From Oscillospiraceae bacterium (GTDB lineage Bacteria; Bacillota; Clostridia; Oscillospirales; Ruminococcaceae): a DNA stretch of 6,725 nucleotides. The DNA is taken from positions 1 to 6,725 of the forward strand of contig JAFOYK010000091.1 in NCBI GenBank assembly GCA_017424665.1, read 5' to 3'. The notes beneath the pieces were generated by a model. It searched no databases, had not been told where the DNA came from, and saw only the letters and a list, made by a program, of their open reading frames with translations. Position numbers and translations under genes: made by a program. This document shows, piece by piece, positions 1-5,659 of the stretch (its first letter is position 1; each line of letters begins with the position of its first letter).

Positions 1-189
1 AATTTCGCGGAAATCCTTTTCAATTTCACGTTTAATAATAAAAACAATTTTTGAATAACCGGCATTTATTGCATCGTGAACAGAGTAGTCAAGAAGCACC
101 TCGCCATTTGGACCAACAGGCTCAATTTGCTTAAGTCCGCCAAATCTGCTTCCCATTCCGGCTGCCATAACTGCAAGTGTGATATCCAT
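1..189 (-). CDS. Sugar-phosphate-type nucleotidyltransferase, N-terminal fragment (cut by window edge)
   Basis: The first 63 codons of a nucleotidyltransferase; the rest lies beyond the left edge. The ATG is at 189-187, preceded by a clear GGAGGAG ribosome binding site 6 bases upstream. Residues 5-20 (LAVMAAGMGSRFGGLK) form the nucleotide-binding signature of the NTP_transferase fold: the glycine-rich loop with G11, G13 and R15, plus K20. The following residues (VLLDYSVHDAINAGYSKIVFIIK) fit the next strand-helix-strand of that fold. Such enzymes transfer an NMP group from an NTP to a sugar phosphate or similar phosphorylated acceptor in the cytoplasm; full-length members usually have about 230-310 residues. 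The substrate cannot be told from this part. It starts 19 bases after the chimeric lipoprotein stop, so co-transcription is likely. Its DNA shares the low TTCCG content of the adjoining glutamine synthetase-like segment, so the two may come from one original locus. The family call is confident; the exact role is unknown. Confidence 0.85.
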   Translation of the reverse strand, partial: MDITLAVMAAGMGSRFGGLKQIEPVGPNGEVLLDYSVHDAINAGYSKIVFIIKREIEKDFREI

Positions 190-208
190 AATAATCTCCT
201 CCTAAATT

Positions 209-1315
209 TTATCTGACGCCAAACAAAAGGTCGCCGTAAGTCGGATAAGGCCAGAACTCTGACGCAGTTATAACTTCAAGAGAGTCAGTAGCCTCGCGGA
301 CCGCTTTCATAGCAGGGATAATTGTATCCTTGCAGAAGAACGAAAGTGTACTCATATCAGAGATTTTCTCTGATTCTGAAACGATTTCATCAAGCTTTTT
401 GATGTTTGAGAAAAGCTCTCCTGTTAAATTGGAAACTGCTGTTGCGGTTTCTTCTTCGTAGGAGCAATCAAGCGCAGTTGAAACGCTTTTCTTTGACAGA
501 ATAACATCTGTAAGCTCTCTTGAGTATGCCGAAACGGCAGGGAGAATGTCTCTTTTAACCATTTCAATCATAGTTAGTGCCTCGATGTTTATTATTTTAC
601 AGTAGTTTTCAAGATTTATTTCATATCTTGAAAAATCCAAAGCGGTAAGCTCGCTTTCGTCCTCATTGATTCCGGCAAGGCTTCCGTCCATAAGGCTTAA
701 ATAAGGAGAAATCTTTTTCTCTTTTCCGTCCGGGGTGGTGATCGTTACAAGAACGTTTGTGAAAATATCGCTTTCGTTGCATTTAAGAAGAATCGGTTCT
801 CCGGTTTTGCTTTCGTAAATTATTTCGCCGATTATGGGTTCCCAGGCTTCGGTTCCTTCAGGAAGGGAAATTTCCTCAACTTTTACGGAATAATCAAGGC
901 TTGCGGGAACAATGCAGTAAAGATCGTATCCGTCTGTTTCAACAATGCGTTCTGCAGGAATTTCCGCTACAAAAGGATACCATTCCATAAGTTCCTTCTG
1001 TTCCTCGAGAATTGCGCGGTAACCGTCGCCAACAGGGCCTTCAACAAATCCGACATAGGCAACGCCGCAACTTGCTTCGCCCCATGAAAGGTTTTCGATC
1101 AGATCCGCATAACTCTGGTCAAAGTTTTCCGGTTCATCTTCAGGGTTTTCGGAAGGTTCCGGTTCTTTTTCCCCGTCGCCTTTTCCGCCGAGAAGATTTC
1201 CGTTTCCGGAAGGGATTTCGCCTCCGCTGTTATCTTTAACCGGTTCATCGTTTCCGCAGGCGGCAAGGCTTAAAATCAAAGCCAAAGCCATGAGCATGCT
1301 CAAAATTTTTTTCAT
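209..1315 (-). CDS. Chimeric lipoprotein: Clostridia-type lipoprotein N-terminus fused to the type III glutamine synthetase C-terminal domain
   Basis: 368 residues; ATG at 1315 with an AAGGAGG site about 10 bases upstream. Residues 1-20 are a lipoprotein signal ending in the lipobox LAAC (C20). Residues 21-66 are a Gly/Pro/Glu/Asp-rich linker typical of surface lipoproteins. Residues 67-222 form a domain of unknown function, containing GEPILLKCNESDI and a later PYLSLMDGS. From about residue 228 the protein changes character: SRYEINLENYCK, NIEALTMIEMVKRDILPAV, a long helical stretch, then WPYPTYGDLLFGV at the end. These are hallmarks of the C-terminal helical domain of type III glutamine synthetase (GlnN). 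The catalytic domain of that enzyme is absent, so no glutamine synthetase activity is expected. The frame is open across the join. If real, the helical domain would sit outside the membrane on a lipid anchor. A rearrangement or a misassembly near 630-675 are both possible. The GSIII homology is confident; the meaning of the fusion is not. Confidence 0.85.
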   Translation of the reverse strand: MKKILSMLMALALILSLAACGNDEPVKDNSGGEIPSGNGNLLGGKGDGEKEPEPSENPEDEPENFDQSYADLIENLSWGEASCGVAYVGFVEGPVGDGYRAILEEQKELMEWYPFVAEIPAERIVETDGYDLYCIVPASLDYSVKVEEISLPEGTEAWEPIIGEIIYESKTGEPILLKCNESDIFTNVLVTITTPDGKEKKISPYLSLMDGSLAGINEDESELTALDFSRYEINLENYCKIINIEALTMIEMVKRDILPAVSAYSRELTDVILSKKSVSTALDCSYEEETATAVSNLTGELFSNIKKLDEIVSESEKISDMSTLSFFCKDTIIPAMKAVREATDSLEVITASEFWPYPTYGDLLFGVR

Positions 1316-1335
1316 TTTTTCAAAACCTCCTTCAA

Positions 1336-2115
1336 TCAGAAACCGCCGCTTTTATGGGAAGAACCGCCGCTGTTTACCGTTGTTCCACCGTTATCGTTAT
1401 CCTCTTGCGGGGGATTATAAACTCTCTTGATATCTCTGTGGCTGAATCTGTCGTACTGGTTTGTAAGATTGAGTTCCTTCTGATAATCGTGCGCTTCGGT
1501 CGCGATCCTTGCTGTTTTCATCTGTGCGCGGAGAATTGAACACACCGCAAACGCGATAAGGCAGGAAATAACAATCGCAATAATTATTCCGAACAGACCG
1601 GAACCGCCTTCATCGGAATCAACGTCGAAAGGTTCTCCGTTTACAGCCATTGCAAGGAATTCGTCGCAGGTGGCCATATAATCGTAGAATCCCCAGTACC
1701 AGTCGTCATTGGCGAAATCGTCAAGGAACTTTTCCGCCATAACGTCTTTTCCGTAATCCGTGAAAGCGGTGTTTCCGAAACCTCTTGCCATGATGTCATA
1801 CTGTCTTTCTTCCATGGCAAGCATAAGAATCACAACGTCTTCCCCTGCTCCGTAATATTCCTTAAGTTCCGCATAAAGCATTTCGTTAAGTTCCCAGGCT
1901 TCGTTTCCGTCAAGGCCCGGAAAAGTTATTGCGTAAACTTCGCAGCCATAGGTTTCGGTTATTTCTTTTGCTTTAGCGTTAAGTTCTTCAATTTCGTCAT
2001 ATGTAAGGATGCTTGCTTCATCGAAAACAAATCTCTGTTCTTCCGCATAAGCACAAACGCTTAATCCAAAGACAAGAACGATTGCGAAGATGATGGAAAT
2101 TATCTTTTTAGTCAT
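1336..2115 (-). CDS. TPM-domain membrane protein with Gly/Ser-rich C-terminus
   Basis: 259 residues. The ATG at 2115 follows an AGGAGG site that lies just after the stop of the upstream gene (15-base gap), suggesting translational coupling. Residues 1-24 are a signal peptide with an AYA cleavage site. Residues 28-155 match the TPM (YgcG-like) fold: FVFDEASILTYDEIEELN at the start, a central strand with DVVILML, and the YDIMARGFGNTAFTD segment. Residues 173-194 are a single membrane helix, followed by a basic and polar tail ending in GGSSHKSGGF; Gly/Ser-rich ends are common in this family. The TPM domain is therefore predicted outside, with the tail in the cytoplasm. TPM proteins are loosely linked to envelope or photosystem maintenance and sometimes called phosphatases, but no activity can be assigned here. 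The neighbouring zinc-ribbon membrane protein suggests a shared envelope role. Family confident; function unknown. Confidence 0.88.
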   Translation of the reverse strand: MTKKIISIIFAIVLVFGLSVCAYAEEQRFVFDEASILTYDEIEELNAKAKEITETYGCEVYAITFPGLDGNEAWELNEMLYAELKEYYGAGEDVVILMLAMEERQYDIMARGFGNTAFTDYGKDVMAEKFLDDFANDDWYWGFYDYMATCDEFLAMAVNGEPFDVDSDEGGSGLFGIIIAIVISCLIAFAVCSILRAQMKTARIATEAHDYQKELNLTNQYDRFSHRDIKRVYNPPQEDNDNGGTTVNSGGSSHKSGGF

Positions 2116-2130
2116 AATAACCGCCTCCTC

Positions 2131-3243
2131 TCACAAAAGTATCCAGATGAGGCTGGATATTATCGCAAGGGGCGCCGCTATCGCGGCAAAGAGTCCCCAG
2201 AATTTGCCTTTATCCACCGGCAGATCGCCGATGAGTTTTCCGGTCTGACCGTTCATTGCAAAAAGGAAGTTTTTTCCGTTCCATTTGGTGCTGAGCATCC
2301 AAACCGGCAAAAGCGCATATTTTACGCCTTTGTTATTGAATTTGAAGTTTTCCCTTTCGGTCATAACCATTGAATAGCCTGTTACGGTATTTCTCATTTC
2401 GCTTTTGATGCTGTTTTCCGCTCTTTCGGAAATTCTCGCCATGCTCGCTTCCTGGCTTACGTCATATTTATCCGCAAGAAATCCCGGAAGATATGCAGTG
2501 GAGAAGGGTTTCAGTTCGCTGTAATCAAAAGGCTCCACTGCATCCATATGAGCGTCCGGCATCTTTGTGGAAGCGTCTACCGGAATCATTTCAAAACCGA
2601 GGCTTCCTTCGCGCATTACGTTGAAATAGGTTGTTTCGGTGATGTCATAATCACCTTCGCTCCAGCTTCTTGTGTTTGCGCCTTTATACATTGCGCTTCC
2701 TTCCATTTCACAATCGCAAAGCCAGAAAGGAACATAAACGCCTTTTATTTCTTCAATATGGTTATGCTCTTTGAACGCTTTCGGAAGGAAAACCTTGCCT
2801 TTATAATAATTTTCAAGAGCTTTTATCGCCTGCTCTTTGTTCAGTTTAAAAGGAATCACAAGATCCGGTTTAAGTCCGCCGGTGAACTGTCCGGGAATTA
2901 CCGTAGGGTTTCCGCAATAGGGGCAGCTTGTTGCGGCTGTGGTTGCGTCGCAGATAAGTTCCGCTCCGCAGGAGGGACAGCTATAGGTTTTCATTCCCTT
3001 AGTTTCCTCTTCGCTCCATTCCATTCCCATGGCTTCAAATTCGGCTTTTTCTTTTTCCTTTTTTATTTCGTTCGCTTCAAAGCCCTCTTCCGCTTCGGCA
3101 ACGTCTTCTGCATAGAGTTTTTCAATTTCCTCTACGGAATATTTGCTTCCGCAATAGTCGCATTCAAGCATTCCGCTTGCGCCTGCGTAATGAAGCGGTC
3201 CGGTACACGCGGGGCATTTATGGTTAGTTATGTCTATTGCCAT
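2131..3243 (-). CDS. Membrane-anchored protein with two N-terminal zinc ribbons
   Basis: 370 residues; ATG at 3243 with an AGGAGGCGAAGAA leader. The first Cys4 ribbon is C10/C13 and C28/C31 (CPAC...CDYCG). An acidic, probably coiled-coil segment (residues 36-80) rich in Glu and Lys follows. The second Cys4 ribbon is C89/C92 and C107/C110 (CPSCG...CPYCG). Residues 120-340 form a soluble domain containing LVIPFKL, a GVYVPFWLCDCEMEG segment and LLPVWMLSTKWNGK...FAMNGQTGK near its end. Residues 348-369 are a C-terminal membrane helix, so the bulk is predicted cytoplasmic and tail-anchored. Similar Clostridia proteins are often labelled TFIIB-type zinc ribbon protein or, wrongly, PriA helicase; no helicase motifs (Walker A or B) are present. 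It sits between another Cys-rich gene and a TPM gene in one probable operon. The architecture is clear; the biochemical role is unknown. Confidence 0.88.
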   Translation of the reverse strand: MAIDITNHKCPACTGPLHYAGASGMLECDYCGSKYSVEEIEKLYAEDVAEAEEGFEANEIKKEKEKAEFEAMGMEWSEEETKGMKTYSCPSCGAELICDATTAATSCPYCGNPTVIPGQFTGGLKPDLVIPFKLNKEQAIKALENYYKGKVFLPKAFKEHNHIEEIKGVYVPFWLCDCEMEGSAMYKGANTRSWSEGDYDITETTYFNVMREGSLGFEMIPVDASTKMPDAHMDAVEPFDYSELKPFSTAYLPGFLADKYDVSQEASMARISERAENSIKSEMRNTVTGYSMVMTERENFKFNNKGVKYALLPVWMLSTKWNGKNFLFAMNGQTGKLIGDLPVDKGKFWGLFAAIAAPLAIISSLIWILL

Positions 3244-3273
3244 TTCTTCGCCTCCTAAAAATCAGTAATATTT

Positions 3274-3645
3274 TTATCCGGCCACCCAACCCGCAAAAGA
3301 TATCGGTTCGCCGGTTTCTTTCAAACTTTCCGCACAGCTTCGGCAGATATCAAGATCTTCGCAAATCATGAAACAATCGTCGCAGACCATTTTTCCGCAA
3401 TGCGGGCACAAATTAAAAAAAGTTGCCGCCTCTGCTGCTGCTTTTTCCAAAGCCATTGCGTGTTCCCTTTCATAAAGAATTTTAAGAACTATCCTTTTTT
3501 CTTCGGTAAAAGAATTTTCGCCCGCTTTGGAAAAACGAACCGGTGTGCTTTTCCAGACTTTTCCGCATTCCGGACATTCAAGGCTGAAACAAAAACTATC
3601 GGTATCCGAACAATCGATAAACTGCTTTTTGATTATGCTTTTCAT
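3274..3645 (-). CDS. Small Cys-rich protein with two predicted zinc-binding clusters
   Basis: 123 residues with the start taken at 3645. A longer frame opens at 3690, but the 3645 ATG has an AAAGGAGG site 8 bases upstream, and the upstream extension would run through the predicted -10 element. C24/C27 (CPECGKVW) form half of a ribbon. Residues 48-77 are a probable helix rich in Ala and Glu. Residues 80-104 carry CPHCGKMVCDDC, then C95, C101 and C104, enough for two further metal sites. No signal peptide or membrane helix is visible, so the protein is predicted cytoplasmic. It is the first gene of the five-gene minus-strand run; the next gene starts 30 bases downstream and also carries zinc ribbons. 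I recall similar unnamed proteins in Clostridia with the same CDDC...C..C ending. A role in metal binding or as an adaptor is inference; no enzymatic motif is seen. Confidence 0.8.
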   Translation of the reverse strand: MKSIIKKQFIDCSDTDSFCFSLECPECGKVWKSTPVRFSKAGENSFTEEKRIVLKILYEREHAMALEKAAAEAATFFNLCPHCGKMVCDDCFMICEDLDICRSCAESLKETGEPISFAGWVAG

Positions 3646-3653
3646 GAATTCTG

Positions 3654-3661
3654 CCTCCTTT
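3654..3661 (-). promoter_or_regulatory. Ribosome binding site that fixes the start at 3645
   Basis: AAAGGAGG on the minus strand, 8 bases from the ATG at 3645. It supports the 123-residue protein over the longer frame from 3690, which has no comparable site. Confidence 0.8.
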
Positions 3662-3668
3662 CTTTGGC

Positions 3669-3696
3669 TATATATTACTCTTAAAAACATTGTCGA
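3669..3696 (-). promoter_or_regulatory. Candidate sigma-A promoter of the five-gene run
   Basis: On the minus strand, TCGACA (3696-3691; 5 of 6 to TTGACA) is followed after 16 bases by TATATA (3674-3669). Transcription would start near 3662, which leaves a very short leader holding just the ribosome binding site. The region further upstream is A/T-rich and contains an 8-base inverted repeat, so additional control is possible. Confidence 0.5.
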
Positions 3697-3712
3697 AAGA
3701 ATTACTTAATTA

Positions 3713-3742
3713 TGTATTTTTTCTATAAAACATTAAAATACA
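3713..3742. repeat. Perfect 8-base inverted repeat, operator-like
   Basis: TGTATTTT (3713-3720) and AAAATACA (3735-3742) are perfect inverted copies with a 14-base spacer. The pair lies 17 bases upstream of the -35 of the candidate promoter at 3696-3669. The size and placement fit the operator of a dimeric regulator, but the surrounding A/T richness makes chance plausible. It has no T-tract or tight loop, so it is not a terminator. Confidence 0.3.
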
Positions 3743-3802
3743 CCATTTGATTAGTTTATTTTGCACAATAAAAACTCATTTATTTTATCAGACCACACAA
3801 AC

Positions 3803-3844
3803 AAAAAAAGCGGCGCACCGTCTTTTTTTCAAGACGATGCGCCG
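3803..3844 (-). terminator. Rho-independent terminator of the double-zinc-ribbon lipoprotein gene
   Basis: A 14-base-pair GC-rich stem (arms 3844-3831 and 3824-3811) closes a six-base A-rich loop and is followed on the minus strand by C and seven T residues. On the minus strand the one non-Watson-Crick position is a G-U wobble, while on the plus strand it would be a C-A mismatch. The T-tract is also better on the minus side. It lies about 50 bases after the stop at 3894 and separates that gene from the downstream five-gene run. Confidence 0.9.
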
Positions 3845-3893
3845 TTCTTTTAAAACAGAAATCAAATTTTTTCGTTGGTTTCCTTTGGATTGC

Positions 3894-4388
3894 TTATTCT
3901 TTATTGCTGAGATTGCTGCCGCAGTTATAGCAGAACTTTGCTTCCTTTTTAAGTTCTGTACCGCATTCGGGACAGACTATAGTTGCTTCGATATCAAACC
4001 CGCAGCTGAGGCAAATGCCTGATGCCTGCGGAGTAAGTACATGACAATTCGGGCATTCGCGCTGCAGTGCGGACATGGAATTTTTCGCTCTGCATTCCAG
4101 TTTTACATCATGTTCCGGCATAACAAAGCGGATAAATGCTCCCCCGGCATCAAACTCCGGAGAAATATATTCCCCATCCAGATAAAAGGAATACTCCATA
4201 TCCGGAACAATGTTTTTATAATACAGTTCAACTTCTTCGCCGGATTCATAGGAACTCTTTGCTCCCTGATAGGAGGATTTCGCTCCGCAATAGTCAATCT
4301 CGTATTTATTTGCTGAACATCCGAACAAAGATAACATAAAAATCCCTCCAAGAATAATCAGAACAGATTTTAAAATAATCTTTTTCAT
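3894..4388 (-). CDS. Lipoprotein with a C-terminal double zinc ribbon
   Basis: 164 residues. Residues 1-24 are a lipoprotein signal with a lysine-rich start and the lipobox LFGC (C24). Residues 28-105 form a small beta-rich domain (YEIDYCGAKSSY, then VELYYKNIVPDMEYSFYLDGE and FVMPEHDVKLEC); the F-x-MP-x-HDV ending resembles bacterial surface beta-repeat domains. Residues 112-156 contain two Cys4 zinc ribbons: C112/C115 with C126/C129, and C139/C142 with C153/C156. Zinc ribbons are normally cytoplasmic, so placing two behind a lipobox is unusual; they may bind metal outside the cell or be kept reduced. The ribosome binding site is weak (AAAGAGA), unlike the other genes here. The gene lies 88 bases after the LuxR-type regulator at 5520-4477 on the same strand with no terminator between them, so read-through from that gene is possible. 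It ends at a strong terminator. Function unknown. Confidence 0.85.
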   Translation of the reverse strand: MKKIILKSVLIILGGIFMLSLFGCSANKYEIDYCGAKSSYQGAKSSYESGEEVELYYKNIVPDMEYSFYLDGEYISPEFDAGGAFIRFVMPEHDVKLECRAKNSMSALQRECPNCHVLTPQASGICLSCGFDIEATIVCPECGTELKKEAKFCYNCGSNLSNKE

Positions 4389-4430
4389 AGCAATCTCTTT
4401 CTTTTTCCGGGTTGTTTTTCCCGAACCATC

Positions 4431-4459
4431 TTTATCATACCTGCATTTTTCTTCAGCAA
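4431..4459 (-). promoter_or_regulatory. Weak candidate promoter of the double-zinc-ribbon lipoprotein gene
   Basis: Minus-strand TATGAT (4439-4434; 5 of 6 to the -10 consensus) or the overlapping GATAAA (4436-4431) lies 43-50 bases before the ATG. The only -35-like element is TTGCTG (4459-4454), at 14 or 17 bases respectively. Matches are partial, so the gene may instead be read from the upstream regulator transcript. Confidence 0.3.
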
Positions 4460-4476
4460 TTTACGGAAAGGAAAAA

Positions 4477-5520
4477 TCAGAAAATTTCATCAAGCCTTCC
4501 GCTTCTGCGGAAAAGTTCGATGTAAAGAAGAAGTTCTTCCCTTGAACCGATTTCAAGTTTCTGATAAATATTCGCGTTATGTTTTCTGACAGTATTTATG
4601 CTTATGAAACAAAGTTCGGGAATTTCGTTGATTTCCCTTCCTTCGCCATAATATTTGATTATGGTTTTTTCCGTTGGAGTAAGAGCTTTCGCCTTTTCGG
4701 AAAATTCTTCGAAAAGTTCTTCGATATCTTCCGGAAGTTTTTGTTTTCCTTTATCTTTTTCTTTTTCGCGGATAAACGCAAGAAGAGTATCTATCTCCGA
4801 AATTCCGGAAATTTTTTCGCTTTTTATATTCTCTATGCTGTCCATGATAGGCTTTACAAAATTCTTTGCCATGAAGAATGAAATCAAGAGAAGAACGATA
4901 AAAAGTACTATTGTACCGGCTGTCCAACCGAATATGTCAATTTTTTCTTCTTTAAGATATATTTCCTCCGGCAGAAAGGTTACTGCATAAAGTTCGGAAC
5001 CGTCCTCAAAATTTATATCAAATTTTTGATGCAGACCGATATAGGAAGAATCCCTTCCTATATAACGGTTGAAATTTTTTCCTTCTTTGATAATATAATT
5101 TTCGTTTTCACGGAAAGACGTTTCACCGATTCCGCCGGCTATTCCTTTTGAAACCATCAGTTCGTCATATTCTATCGGCGCTATGGCCGTTATCATATTT
5201 CCGAATTCACTTTCAATTGCGGAATCTCTGAGTTCAAAAAACGGTTTATTTAAAAGTTCTTCTGCCGAAAAATATTCTTCCCCATCAAATTTTTCCAGTT
5301 TTCCGGAAAGTTCTGCATATGTATTTTTTTGCTGGAATTTAATAAGCTGCGCCGCTTTTTCTTCAGAATCCGAAAATACTCCGGCAAAGCTAAGGGCAAC
5401 AAGAATAGCCGCAAAAACGATAAAAAGCATTACCGCCCAGTAAAGCAACAAGCGGTTTTGCATTTTTATACTTTGCCCTTTTGCGTTCCGGGTAAGTTTA
5501 ATAAGTTTGCTTAATTCCAT
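4477..5520 (-). CDS. Membrane-integrated LuxR-type regulator with a two-TM extracytoplasmic sensor
   Basis: 347 residues; ATG at 5520 with AAAGGAGG (5537-5530) 9 bases upstream. Residues 24-48 are the first membrane helix (LLLYWAVMLFIVFAAILVAL). Residues 49-194 form an extracytoplasmic domain of unknown ligand, and residues 195-217 the second membrane helix. Residues 218-252 resemble a reduced HAMP linker (AKNFVKPIMDSI, later SEIDTLLAFI). Residues 278-340 are a LuxR/GerE helix-turn-helix: LTPTEKTIIKYYGEG, INEIPELCFISINTVRKHNANIYQKL and GSREELLLYI, with the conserved E284, T310, V311 and K321. No kinase, phosphatase or receiver domain is present, so the signal should pass through the membrane straight to DNA binding. 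The N-terminal LYW...GVFSDS pattern resembles, from memory, a larger Clostridia group of membrane regulators with longer sensor domains. It is divergent from a second membrane LuxR protein starting at 5748. Architecture confident; ligand and targets unknown. Confidence 0.9.
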   Translation of the reverse strand: MELSKLIKLTRNAKGQSIKMQNRLLLYWAVMLFIVFAAILVALSFAGVFSDSEEKAAQLIKFQQKNTYAELSGKLEKFDGEEYFSAEELLNKPFFELRDSAIESEFGNMITAIAPIEYDELMVSKGIAGGIGETSFRENENYIIKEGKNFNRYIGRDSSYIGLHQKFDINFEDGSELYAVTFLPEEIYLKEEKIDIFGWTAGTIVLFIVLLLISFFMAKNFVKPIMDSIENIKSEKISGISEIDTLLAFIREKEKDKGKQKLPEDIEELFEEFSEKAKALTPTEKTIIKYYGEGREINEIPELCFISINTVRKHNANIYQKLEIGSREELLLYIELFRRSGRLDEIF

Positions 5521-5529
5521 TTTTGCGTT

Positions 5530-5537
5530 CCTCCTTT
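5530..5537 (-). promoter_or_regulatory. Ribosome binding site of the two-TM LuxR regulator
   Basis: AAAGGAGG on the minus strand, 9 bases from the ATG at 5520; it confirms this start. Confidence 0.8.
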
Positions 5538-5630
5538 ATAAAATGTATAATCAAATTATGTATTTTCAGCCTTTTTGCTTTACGAAAAAGTTTTTATATG
5601 CTATTCTTCAAATCAGAAGATCCTATCGAA

Positions 5631-5659
5631 ATTATATACCTACACCGAATTTTTGTCGC
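5631..5659 (-). promoter_or_regulatory. Sigma-A promoter of the two-TM LuxR regulator, overlapped by two GTGTRG sites
   Basis: On the minus strand, a perfect TATAAT (5636-5631) lies 17 bases after GCGACA (5659-5654; 4 of 6 to TTGACA). Transcription would start near 5624, giving a leader of about 104 bases. GTGTAGG (5645-5639) sits inside the spacer, ending two bases before the -10. AGTGTGG (5665-5659) touches the -35 with its last base. A protein bound at these sites would directly affect polymerase binding. Confidence 0.65.

Noticed and set aside
209..640. Functional glutamine synthetase
   Set aside because: Only the C-terminal helical domain is present; the catalytic domain and its metal- and ATP-binding residues are missing, and the protein starts with a lipoprotein signal.
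2131..3243. PriA-like helicase annotation
   Set aside because: Only zinc ribbons are shared; no Walker A/B or other helicase motifs are present and the protein ends in a membrane helix.
2548..3258. 236-codon plus-strand open frame
   Set aside because: Antisense to the double-ribbon membrane protein, which has recognisable Cys4 motifs and a strong ribosome binding site; the antisense product is a Phe/Cys-rich shadow with no recognisable domain.
3646..3690. Upstream extension of the small Cys-rich protein by 15 codons
   Set aside because: The 3690 ATG lacks a ribosome binding site and the added stretch covers the predicted -10 element and the AAAGGAGG used for the 3645 start.
4254..4292. Tandem GAKSSY peptide repeat in the lipoprotein (residues 35-47)
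   Set aside because: The two copies use different codons (for example TCCTCC and AGTTCC), so it is not a recent DNA duplication, and I recall family members with a similar Lys/Ser/Tyr pattern.
4408..4423. Small hairpin (CGGG/CCCG) before the double-zinc-ribbon lipoprotein
   Set aside because: Only four base pairs and followed by A residues on the minus strand, so not a terminator for the regulator upstream; no other function is supported.
5571..5590. CTTTTT/AAAAAG hairpin in the leader of the two-TM LuxR regulator
   Set aside because: A six-pair, A/T-dominated stem in A/T-rich DNA; expected by chance and without a following T-tract.
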